This document shows, piece by piece, positions 27,734 to 35,588 of a DNA stretch of 64,000 nucleotides. The stretch covers positions 610,684 through 674,683 of the forward strand of contig NZ_LMDS01000005.1 of NCBI RefSeq assembly GCF_001425865.1. Reading direction: 5' to 3'. Position 1 is the stretch's first letter. Each line of letters opens with the position of its first letter. The notes beneath the pieces are model-generated. The model did no database searches and was not told the origin of the DNA. It saw only the letters and a list, made by a program, of their open reading frames with translations. A program made the position numbers and the translations under genes. The stretch is from Rhizobacter sp. Root404. Lineage in GTDB: Bacteria > Pseudomonadota > Gammaproteobacteria > Burkholderiales > Burkholderiaceae_C.

Positions 27734-28713
27734 CCGAACCGATGACCTTGTTGACCTTGTTCTCGCCTGCGGGCGTGCTGGTGCGCTCCGCGCCGCTCAC
27801 CCTGGCCGCGAAGCGCCTGAAGGCACTCGGGTTCGACGTCCAGATCGACGCCGCCGCGCGGGCGCGCCACCAGCGCTTCGCCGGCGACGACGACATGCGG
27901 CTCGACGCGCTGCACCGCATCGCCGCCGCGGCGCCGAGCATCGCGATGGCCACGCGCGGCGGCTACGGCTTCACGCGGCTGCTCGACCGGATCGACTGGA
28001 AGGCGATCGCGCACAGCATCGCGCACGGCACGCGCTGGGTCGGCCACAGCGACATGACGACGCTGCAGCTCGGCCTGCTCGCCCAGCCCAAGCTCGGCGC
28101 CGACGCGATCACCTGGGCCGGCCCGCTGGCCGCCGACGATTTCGGCCGCAGCGAGGACGCCGGCGGCGTCGACGAGATCACCCGCGACTGCTTCCTCGAG
28201 GCGATGAGCGGCGCGCTCGAAGCGGTCGGCTTCCGCACCGAGCCCGGCTTCGACGGGCTGGAGGCGCGCGGTACCTTGTGGGGCGGCAACCTGTGCATGG
28301 TCAACTCGATGCTCGGCACGCGGTATTTCCCTCGCATCAAGGGTGGCGTGCTGTTTCTCGAGGACGTGAACGAGCACCCGTACCGCGTCGAACGCAATCT
28401 GCTGCAGCTGCACCAGGCCGGCGTGCTGGACGCGCAGAAGGCCATCGTGCTCGGCGAGTTCAGCGCCTGGCGCAAGGCGCCGCACGACCGCGGGTTCTCG
28501 ATGAAGACCGTCGTCGCGCACCTGCGCACGCTGACGAAGACGCCGATCCTCACCGGCCTGCCGTTCGGCCACGTGCCGACCAAGGTGACGATGCCGGTCG
28601 GTGCGCGCGTGACGCTGCTGGTCGACGGCCGCAACGTGCTGATCGGCTGGGAGCACCGCCACGCCGGCGGGCCCGCGCACGACCACGTGCACGCTCACGC
28701 GGCACACGCATGA
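27730..28713 (+). CDS. ldcA: Muramoyltetrapeptide (LD-)carboxypeptidase
   Basis: S66 serine peptidase of 327 aa that removes the terminal D-Ala from cytoplasmic murein tetrapeptides during cell-wall recycling. The Ser-Glu-His triad is visible: Ser107 in GHSDMT, Glu211 in LFLEDVNEH, His281 in PFGHVPT. GTG 27730 overlaps the tadA stop (GTGA) and is chosen for coupling; ATG 27742 (MTLLTLFSP) is a plausible alternative. The C terminus is His-rich (HAGGPAHDHVHAHAAHA). Its stop overlaps the start of a peptide-binding lipoprotein gene (ATGA), linking murein peptide processing with peptide uptake. Confidence 0.95.
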   Translation: MTEPMTLLTLFSPAGVLVRSAPLTLAAKRLKALGFDVQIDAAARARHQRFAGDDDMRLDALHRIAAAAPSIAMATRGGYGFTRLLDRIDWKAIAHSIAHGTRWVGHSDMTTLQLGLLAQPKLGADAITWAGPLAADDFGRSEDAGGVDEITRDCFLEAMSGALEAVGFRTEPGFDGLEARGTLWGGNLCMVNSMLGTRYFPRIKGGVLFLEDVNEHPYRVERNLLQLHQAGVLDAQKAIVLGEFSAWRKAPHDRGFSMKTVVAHLRTLTKTPILTGLPFGHVPTKVTMPVGARVTLLVDGRNVLIGWEHRHAGGPAHDHVHAHAAHA

Positions 28714-30944
28714 ACCGAACGGCGCGCGCTGCGCTGGGCGCGTTCGCGATCGCCATCGCGGGGCTGACGGCCGGATGCGACAACAGCCCGAACCCGAAGG
28801 GCAGCGAGTCGACCAACACGCTGTTCATCGCGTTCCAGGAGCGCTCGCCGCGCCACCTCGACCCGACCGCGTCCTATGCGGTCAACGAGGTGCCGTACAT
28901 GTACTCGATCTACGAGGCACCGTACGCATACCACTACCTAAAGCGTCCCTACGTGGTGGTGCCGAAGGCCGCCGAGGCGCTGGCCGAGCCGCGCTACCTC
29001 GACAAGGACGGCAAGCCGCTGCCCGCCAATGCACCCGGCGAACGGGTCGCCGAGAGCGTCTACGACATCCACATCAAGCACGGCATGCGTTACGCGCCGC
29101 ACCCGGCCTTTGCGACCGACGCGACCGGTGCCTACCTGTATCACGCGATGACGGCAGCGCAGGTGCGCGACAAGCATTCGCCGCTGGACTTCGACAAGAC
29201 CGGCACACGTGAGGTCGTCGCCGACGACTTCGTCTACGCCCTCAAGCGCCACGCGACGCCGCGCATCGAGACGCCGATCTTCGGCATCTTCTCGGAGTAC
29301 GTGATCGGCCTGAAGGACTATGGCGAGCTGATCCGGGCCGAGGACAAGAAGCTGCGCCAGGGTGGCGATCCGGCGGCCCTCGACAAGCCGTTCCTCGACT
29401 TCCGCCAGTACCCGCTCGCCGGCGCGGTGGCGCTCGACAAGTACACCTACCGCATCCGCATCAAAGGCAAGTACCCGCAGTGGAAGTACTGGATGACGAT
29501 GACCTTCACCGCGCCGGTGCCGTGGGAGGCGGACAAGTTCTACGCCCAGCCCGGCATGGCGAAGAACAGCCTGACGCTCGACGTCTGGCCGGTCGGCAGC
29601 GGCCCGTTCATGGCCGTCGAGTACGACCCCGACCGGCGCCACGTGCTGGTGCGCAACCCGAACTACCACGGCGCCACCTACCCGTGCGAGGGCATGCCCG
29701 GCGACAAGGAGCTCGGCCTGCTCGACGACTGCGGCAAGCGCTTGCCGTTCCTCGACAAGCTCGTCTTCAACACCGAGAAGGACAAGACGCCGCTGCGCGC
29801 GAAGTTCACGCAAGGCTTCCTCGACGTCCCGGAAATCGAGCGCAACGACTGGGGCCCGGACTTCCTCGCCGATGCCAACGATTCGGACGAGGTGAAGCAG
29901 CGCTTCGAGGAGCGCGGAATGCGCTTTCCAAAGAGCGTCGAACCGCAGAACTGGTACCTCGGCTTCAACTGGCTCGACCCGGTCGTCGGCAAGGGCGACA
30001 CACCGGAGCAACAGGAGAAGAACCGCAAACTGCGCCACGCGCTCAGCATCGCGATCGACTGGGAGGAGGGCTACGGCCGCGTCTTCACCCAGAAGGCCGG
30101 CGAGGCCGCCATGGGGCCGCTGCCGGGCGGGACGTTCGGCTCGCGCCACGGCACGCCGGGCGACATCAACCCGGTCACCCACAGGATGGTCGACGGCAAG
30201 CCGGTGCGCCGCTCGATCGCCGAGGCGAAGCACCTGCTCGCCGAGGCCGGCTACCCGGACGGGCGCGACGCGAAGACCGGCAAGCCGTTGGTGCTGAACT
30301 ACGACTACCAGCGCGTGCCGACGCCCGAGTACCGTGCCGAGCTCGACTGGATGGTCAAGCAGTTCGCCAAGGTCGGCGTGCAGCTCGAGATCCGTGCGAC
30401 CGACTACAACCAGTTCCAGGAGAAGATGCTCAAGGGCAAGCAGCAGATCTTCTGGTGGGGTTGGTTCGCGGACTACCCGGACGCCGAGAACTTCCTGTTC
30501 CTGTTCTACGGCCCGAACTCCAAGGCCAAGGTGGAGGGCGAGAACACCGCGAACTACGAGAACCCCGAGTTCGACCGGCGCTACAAGCAGCTCGCGCTTC
30601 TCGACGACGGGCCGGCCAAGCAGAAGCTGGTCGACGAAATGGTCGACATCCTGCGCCGCGACGCGCCGTGGGCGTTCGGCTACTTCCCCTACTCGGCCGG
30701 CGCGTACCAGAAATGGGTCGGCGATGCGAAATACGGCCTGTTCACGAACGACCGCGCGCTGTACTACAAGGTCGACGCACCGATGCGCTCACGTCTGCAG
30801 GCGGAATGGAACCGGCCGAAGGTCTGGCCGCTGGGGCTGATGGCGCTCGGCGTGCTGCTGCTCGCCTGGATCGCGCGCCGCGCGTTCCGTGCGCGCGAGC
30901 GCATGACGGCCCGTGGCCTGCGCGCCGCCGAGGCGAAGGCCTGA
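28710..30944 (+). CDS. Peptide ABC transporter solute-binding lipoprotein (family 5)
   Basis: 744-aa SBP_bac_5 protein, longer than OppA/DppA/YejA (about 530-610 aa). The N-terminal lipoprotein signal has lipobox LTAGC with Cys23. The binding core includes YRIRIKGKYPQWKYW, LGFNWLDP, WGWFADYPDAENF and a C-terminal APWAFGYFPY segment. Oddly, a strongly hydrophobic stretch (LGLMALGVLLLAWIA, about 700-722) followed by a basic tail would anchor the C terminus in the inner membrane as well. ATG 28710 overlaps the ldcA stop (ATGA). The permease gene starts 1 nt after its stop. Linkage to ldcA suggests murein tri/tetrapeptides as ligand; generic oligopeptides are the alternative. Confidence 0.88.
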   Translation: MNRTARAALGAFAIAIAGLTAGCDNSPNPKGSESTNTLFIAFQERSPRHLDPTASYAVNEVPYMYSIYEAPYAYHYLKRPYVVVPKAAEALAEPRYLDKDGKPLPANAPGERVAESVYDIHIKHGMRYAPHPAFATDATGAYLYHAMTAAQVRDKHSPLDFDKTGTREVVADDFVYALKRHATPRIETPIFGIFSEYVIGLKDYGELIRAEDKKLRQGGDPAALDKPFLDFRQYPLAGAVALDKYTYRIRIKGKYPQWKYWMTMTFTAPVPWEADKFYAQPGMAKNSLTLDVWPVGSGPFMAVEYDPDRRHVLVRNPNYHGATYPCEGMPGDKELGLLDDCGKRLPFLDKLVFNTEKDKTPLRAKFTQGFLDVPEIERNDWGPDFLADANDSDEVKQRFEERGMRFPKSVEPQNWYLGFNWLDPVVGKGDTPEQQEKNRKLRHALSIAIDWEEGYGRVFTQKAGEAAMGPLPGGTFGSRHGTPGDINPVTHRMVDGKPVRRSIAEAKHLLAEAGYPDGRDAKTGKPLVLNYDYQRVPTPEYRAELDWMVKQFAKVGVQLEIRATDYNQFQEKMLKGKQQIFWWGWFADYPDAENFLFLFYGPNSKAKVEGENTANYENPEFDRRYKQLALLDDGPAKQKLVDEMVDILRRDAPWAFGYFPYSAGAYQKWVGDAKYGLFTNDRALYYKVDAPMRSRLQAEWNRPKVWPLGLMALGVLLLAWIARRAFRARERMTARGLRAAEAKA

Positions 30945-30945
30945 C

Positions 30946-31929
30946 ATGCTGAACTACCTCGTGCGGCGCTGCCTGTACGGCGTGCTGGTGCTGATCGGCG
31001 TGAACCTCGTGACCTTCATGCTGTTCTTCACCGTCAACACGCCGGACGACATGGCGCGGTTGAACATCGGCGGCAAGCGCGTCACCCACGAGCAGATCGA
31101 GAAGTGGAAGGTCGAGCGCGGCTACGACAAGCCGCTGTACTGGAACGCTCAAGCGCAGGGCACGCGCCAGGCGACAGACACGGTGTTCTGGGACCGGTCG
31201 GTGTCCTTGCTGGCGCTGGACTTCGGCCGCTCCGATTCGAAGAGCGCGACCGACATCGGCCACGAGATCGCGACCCGCATGCTGATCAGCCTGCAGCTCG
31301 CGGTGCCGCTGTTCCTGCTGCAGATCGTCGCGAGCGTCGGCTTCGCGCTGCTGCTGGTGTTCTTCAGGCACTCGGCGATCGACTTCTGGGGCGTGGTGAC
31401 CTGCGTGCTGATGCTGTCGATCAGCGCGCTGTTCTACATCATCGTCGGGCAGTTCCTGTTCTCGCGGGTGTTCCATCTGGTCCCGATCTCGGGCTTCGAG
31501 TCCGGCTGGGACGCGGCCCGGTTCCTCGTGCTGCCCGTGATGCTCTCGCTGCTCTCGCGGCTGGGCAGTGAAGGGCGGTTGTACCGCGCGATGTTCCTCG
31601 AGGAACTGGGACGCGACTACGTGCGCACCGCTCGCGCCAAGGGCCTGGCGGAACCGAGGGTGCTGTTCGGTCACGTGCTGCGCAACGCGTTGATCCCGAT
31701 CCTGACGAGTGCCGGGAGCTACCTGCCGTACGTCTTCCTCGGCAGCCTGGTGTTCGAGAGCTTCTTCGGCATCCCGGGGCTGGGCTCCTACGTGATCGAG
31801 GCGATCACCGGGCAGGATTTCGCGATCGTGCGCTCGATGGTGTTCGTCGGCTCGCTGATCTACATCGCGAGCTACATCGTCATCGACGTGGCCTACACGC
31901 TGGTCGACCCGCGGGTGAGGCTGGCCTGA
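30946..31929 (+). CDS. Peptide ABC transporter permease (DppB/YejB-type)
   Basis: 327-aa inner-membrane permease of the BPD_transp_1 family with six or so predicted helices. N-terminal MLNYLVRRCLYGVLVLIGVNL is the hallmark first helix of OppB/DppB proteins. The EAA loop that contacts the ATPase is present (DYVRTARAKGL, followed by NALIPILT). ATG 30946 is preferred to an upstream in-frame start inside the previous gene. A region of about 80 residues between helices 1 and 2 (RVTHEQIEKWKVERGYDKPL...) resembles the periplasmic loop of DppB-type permeases. Its stop overlaps the next permease start by 1 nt. Confidence 0.92.
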   Translation: MLNYLVRRCLYGVLVLIGVNLVTFMLFFTVNTPDDMARLNIGGKRVTHEQIEKWKVERGYDKPLYWNAQAQGTRQATDTVFWDRSVSLLALDFGRSDSKSATDIGHEIATRMLISLQLAVPLFLLQIVASVGFALLLVFFRHSAIDFWGVVTCVLMLSISALFYIIVGQFLFSRVFHLVPISGFESGWDAARFLVLPVMLSLLSRLGSEGRLYRAMFLEELGRDYVRTARAKGLAEPRVLFGHVLRNALIPILTSAGSYLPYVFLGSLVFESFFGIPGLGSYVIEAITGQDFAIVRSMVFVGSLIYIASYIVIDVAYTLVDPRVRLA

Positions 31930-33377
31930 TGCTGCTGCCGAAGATCGTCGTCCTGTGGTCGGACGTGGTGGTGATCGCCAGCTTGCTCGGGCTGGTGCTG
32001 TACGGGCTGCGCATCGCTCGCAGCGACAACCTGAAAGCCACCTGGCTCAAGGTGCTGCGCGACCGTGCCGCCATGTGCTCCGGCGTCGTATTGGTGCTGT
32101 TCTTCGCGGTGGCGGTGATCGACAGCGTTCATTTCCGGCGCGCACTGGCCCAGGCGCCGGGCGCCGGCGCAATGCAGCAGCAGGCGTACGGAACACGCAC
32201 CGAATCGTTGCTCGACGTGCTGCTCGCGCGCCAGATCGACGGGCGGGAGACGTCCTACTCGGCGCCGCTGGCAATGCGCGGGTTCACCAAGGATTCGATC
32301 GCCGTCAACGGCGAGATCCAGCGCACTTATCCACGTCTGCTGCACGGCGGCGAACGCTTGCGCGACGAAACGGAATGGCTGCAGGATGTGCTGCTCCGGG
32401 GAGGCGTCGGTCTCGCGTTCGGCGCGATGCTTGCCGGCATCGCCGCGCTGGGTGTGTCTGCCGTGGTCGCGCGGGTGCATCGAACCGACCTCCGCCGAGG
32501 CTGGCGCGACGTGATGCAGGGCCACACCGATCTGCCGTGGCGTGCCGTGCTGGTCACGGTGCTGCTGCTGTGCACGGTCTTCGGCCCGCTCGCGGCGCTG
32601 GCGCAGCACTACCACGTGTTCGGCACCGACCGCACCGGCAATGACGTCTTCTACCAGGCGCTGAAGAGCATCCGCACGGCGTTCGTGATCGGCACGCTGT
32701 CGACCATCGCGACACTGCCGCTCGCGGTCGGGCTGGGCATCGTGTCGGGCTACCTGCGCGGCTGGGTCGACGAGGTGGTGCAGTACCTCTACACGTTGCT
32801 GTCCTCGATCCCGAACGTGCTGCTGATCGCCGCCTGCGTGCTGATGATGCAGGTCTTCATCGACACCCATCCCGACCTGTTCGAGACCGGCGCCGAGCGC
32901 GCCGACGTGCGCCTGTTCATGCTGTGCGTGATCCTCGGCCTGACAGGCTGGGCGACGCTGTGCCGCCTGCTGCGCGCCGAGACGATGAAGCTCGCGCAGC
33001 TCGAGTACGTGCAGGCGGCGACCGCATTCGGCGTGCGCCCGCTGCGCATCATGGCGAGGCACGTGTACCCGAACGTGGTGCACCTGATCATTATCACGAC
33101 GGTGCTCGACTTCTCGGCGCTGATCCTGTACGAGGCCGTGCTGTCGTACGTGGGCGTGGGCGTCGACCCGTCGATGAACAGCTTCGGCGGCATGATCAAC
33201 CTGGCCCGCACCGAGATGAGCCGTGACCCATTGGTGTGGTGGTCGTTCGCCGCGGCGTTCGGTTTCATGGTGACGCTGGTGCTCGCGGCCAATTTGTTCG
33301 CCGATGGCGTGCGCGACGCGTTCGATCCGCGGTCGCGGGCGTTCCGGCCGAAGTGGCGCAAGGCGGTCGACGCATGA
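31929..33377 (+). CDS. Peptide ABC transporter permease, extended (DppC/YejE-type)
   Basis: 482-aa second permease, much longer than the usual 280-300 aa DppC. An extra N-terminal part (about 1-210) has two or three additional hydrophobic segments (VVVIASLLGLVLYGL, CSGVVLVLFFAVAVI and GVGLAFGAMLAGIAAL) with a periplasmic-looking loop between them. The BPD_transp_1 core follows (FGTDRTGNDVFYQAL near 235, then VQAATAFGVRPLRIMARHV as EAA loop). YejE permeases also carry N-terminal extensions, but this one is larger. It partners the preceding permease and the fused ATPase. Confidence 0.9.
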   Translation: MLLPKIVVLWSDVVVIASLLGLVLYGLRIARSDNLKATWLKVLRDRAAMCSGVVLVLFFAVAVIDSVHFRRALAQAPGAGAMQQQAYGTRTESLLDVLLARQIDGRETSYSAPLAMRGFTKDSIAVNGEIQRTYPRLLHGGERLRDETEWLQDVLLRGGVGLAFGAMLAGIAALGVSAVVARVHRTDLRRGWRDVMQGHTDLPWRAVLVTVLLLCTVFGPLAALAQHYHVFGTDRTGNDVFYQALKSIRTAFVIGTLSTIATLPLAVGLGIVSGYLRGWVDEVVQYLYTLLSSIPNVLLIAACVLMMQVFIDTHPDLFETGAERADVRLFMLCVILGLTGWATLCRLLRAETMKLAQLEYVQAATAFGVRPLRIMARHVYPNVVHLIIITTVLDFSALILYEAVLSYVGVGVDPSMNSFGGMINLARTEMSRDPLVWWSFAAAFGFMVTLVLAANLFADGVRDAFDPRSRAFRPKWRKAVDA

Positions 33378-33387
33378 GGGCTGCCCG

Positions 33388-35277
33388 ATGCTGAACGTTC
33401 GCGATCTGGCGGTCGAACTCGACGCCGAGGCCGGGCTGGTCAAGGCGATCGACGGGCTGAGCCTGGCGATCGAACGCGGCGAGACCTTCGCGCTGGTCGG
33501 CGAATCGGGCTGCGGCAAGAGCATGACGGCGCTCGCGCTGATGCGGCTGCTGCCCGAGAACGGCCGGGTCGCGCGCGGCGAGGTCGCGCTGGCCGGCGCC
33601 GACCTGCTGGCGCTGCCCGAGTCCGGCATGCGGGCGGTGCGCGGCGGACGCATCGGCATGATCTTCCAGGAGCCGTCGACCAGCCTGAATCCGGTGATGC
33701 GGATCGGTGACCAGATCGTCGAGGCGATCCAGGCCCACACGGCGCTGCGCGGTGCCGCGGCGCGCGCGAAGGCGATCGACTGGCTGGGCAAGGTCGGCAT
33801 CCCGCAGCCCGAGCGACGCATCGACGACTACCCGTTCCGGATGTCCGGCGGGCAGAAGCAGCGGGTGATGATCGCGATGACGCTGGCGTCCGAGCCCGAC
33901 TTCCTGATCGCCGACGAACCCACCACGGCGCTGGACGTGACGATCCAGGCGCAGATCCTGGACCTGCTGAAGCGGCTGCAGAAAGAGCAGGGCATGGGCC
34001 TGCTGCTGATCACGCACGACCTGGCGGTGGTGGCCGGCATGGCGCATCGGGTCGCGCTGATGTACGCGGGGCAGATCATCGAAGTCGGCGAGGCCGATGC
34101 GTTCTTCGCGGCGCCGAAGCACCCGTACGCGCGCCTGCTGCTGCGTGCGCTGCCCGACAGCGCCAGGCGCGGCGATGCGCTGGCGGCGATTCCCGGCATG
34201 GTGCCGCCGCTGTGGCAGACATTCGAAGGGTGCCGATTCGCACCGCGCTGCGATCGTGCGGTCGAAGCGTGTCGCAACACGCCGCCGCCGCTGATCGATC
34301 TGGAGGATCGGCAGGTGCGGTGCCTGCTGTACTCGGACGGCGCGACCGCAGCGGCGGCGATCGACCGCAGCGACCCGTCCCCGCTGCGCTTCGAGGCGCC
34401 ATCGCGCGCACCGGCGAGCGCTGCCGCCCCGCTGCTCGACGTTCGCAACCTCCACGTGAGTTTCCCGATACGCCGCGGCTTGCTCCAGCGCGCGAGTGGT
34501 GCCTTCCTTGCGGTCGATGACGTGTCGTTCACGATCGCTCCGGGGCAGACCCTGGCGCTCGTCGGCGAATCCGGTTGCGGCAAGACGACGACCGGCAAGG
34601 CGATCGTGCAGTTGCTGCGCGGCCAGGCCACGATCGCCGGGCAGGCCGTCTTCGACGGTGCCGACCTGTTTGCACTGGAGGGCGAGGCCCTGCGCGCGGC
34701 CCGGCGGCAGATCCAGATCATCTTCCAGGATCCGTTTGCCTCGTTGAACCCGCGCATGCGGGTGCTCGAGATCCTCGGCGAAGGCCTGCAGGCGTTGCGC
34801 CCGGACATGACCGCCGCCGCTCGACGCGCCAGCGTCGAGCGCCTGGTCGATCAGGTCGGACTGCGCCGCGATGCGCTGCAGCGCTACCCGCACGAGTTCT
34901 CTGGCGGCCAGCGCCAGCGGATCGCGATCGCGCGAGCCCTGGCGATCGCGCCGAAGCTGATCGTTTGCGACGAGCCCACCTCGGCGCTCGACGTTTCAGT
35001 CCAGGCGCAGATCCTCAACCTGCTGCGGGACCTGCAGCGCGAGCTTGGTGTGTCGTACCTGCTGATCACCCACAACATCGGCGTGGTGGAGTACGTCGCG
35101 GACGAGATCGCCGTCATGCAGCGGGGACGGGTGGAAGAGGCGGGACCGGTGGATCGGGTGCTTGCGAATCCCGACCGCGCGTACACGCGGACGTTGTTGG
35201 GCGCTGTACCACGCCTGGGCCTGGCGGCCGACCAAGGTCAGGTGCAGGTTGTTGCGGGTATCCAACGAGAAACGTAA
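33388..35277 (+). CDS. Fused double ATPase of the peptide ABC transporter (YejF/DppDF-type)
   Basis: 629-aa protein with two complete ABC ATPase domains. Domain 1: Walker A GESGCGKSM (about 35-43), signature MSGGQKQR, Walker B LIADEPTTALD. Domain 2 starts near 345: Walker A GESGCGKTTTGK, signature FSGGQRQR, Walker B IVCDEPTSALD. Each is followed by an oligopeptide-transporter C-terminal segment; the cysteine cluster after domain 1 (CRFAPRCDRAVEAC) is the kind that can bind 4Fe-4S in Opp/Dpp ATPases. ATG 33388 is chosen because homology starts at MLNVRDLAVEL. It is the last gene of the tadA-ldcA-transporter unit, with no clear terminator after it. Confidence 0.95.
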   Translation: MLNVRDLAVELDAEAGLVKAIDGLSLAIERGETFALVGESGCGKSMTALALMRLLPENGRVARGEVALAGADLLALPESGMRAVRGGRIGMIFQEPSTSLNPVMRIGDQIVEAIQAHTALRGAAARAKAIDWLGKVGIPQPERRIDDYPFRMSGGQKQRVMIAMTLASEPDFLIADEPTTALDVTIQAQILDLLKRLQKEQGMGLLLITHDLAVVAGMAHRVALMYAGQIIEVGEADAFFAAPKHPYARLLLRALPDSARRGDALAAIPGMVPPLWQTFEGCRFAPRCDRAVEACRNTPPPLIDLEDRQVRCLLYSDGATAAAAIDRSDPSPLRFEAPSRAPASAAAPLLDVRNLHVSFPIRRGLLQRASGAFLAVDDVSFTIAPGQTLALVGESGCGKTTTGKAIVQLLRGQATIAGQAVFDGADLFALEGEALRAARRQIQIIFQDPFASLNPRMRVLEILGEGLQALRPDMTAAARRASVERLVDQVGLRRDALQRYPHEFSGGQRQRIAIARALAIAPKLIVCDEPTSALDVSVQAQILNLLRDLQRELGVSYLLITHNIGVVEYVADEIAVMQRGRVEEAGPVDRVLANPDRAYTRTLLGAVPRLGLAADQGQVQVVAGIQRET

Positions 35278-35588
35278 AGACCTTCATTCGGTGTGGCCGC
35301 GGCCAGCGCACCGCAAGCGCGTCGACGAGACGCGCCAAAGACCCGGCATCCGCCTGCAGACCGCATCACTGAAGGCTTTTCGGTCGCGACCAGCGGCCGG
35401 GAGTGCATGGCGCGGCACCGTTGAACCGCGCATTAGAGGAATACCCTGACATCGATGGTCGGAAGAGCTCTGTGACAATTCCTTTACACGTCTTCGCAGA
35501 CACGCCATGACCGGTTCACAAAGCTGGTACGGGGCTTGCTCGAGGGCTTGGGTTCATCTCAACCTGTGCTGACTTTTCAGGAGATCCT
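35278..35588. other. Intergenic region before the TonB-dependent receptor gene
   Basis: 311 nt without a convincing gene. A small hairpin (GCGCGT 35317-35322 with ACGCGC 35330-35335) lacks a T-tract, so it is a poor terminator for the ABC operon. TTGAAC (35421) and TACCCT (35442) could be -35/-10 elements but the spacing is short. The ribosome-binding site CAGGAGA lies 5-11 nt before ATG 35589. From about 35450 on the sequence is visibly less GC-rich than the surroundings. No Fur-box-like palindrome is seen. Confidence 0.5.

Noticed and set aside
35317..35335. Terminator after the ABC ATPase gene
   Set aside because: 6-bp stem without a T-tract; not convincing.
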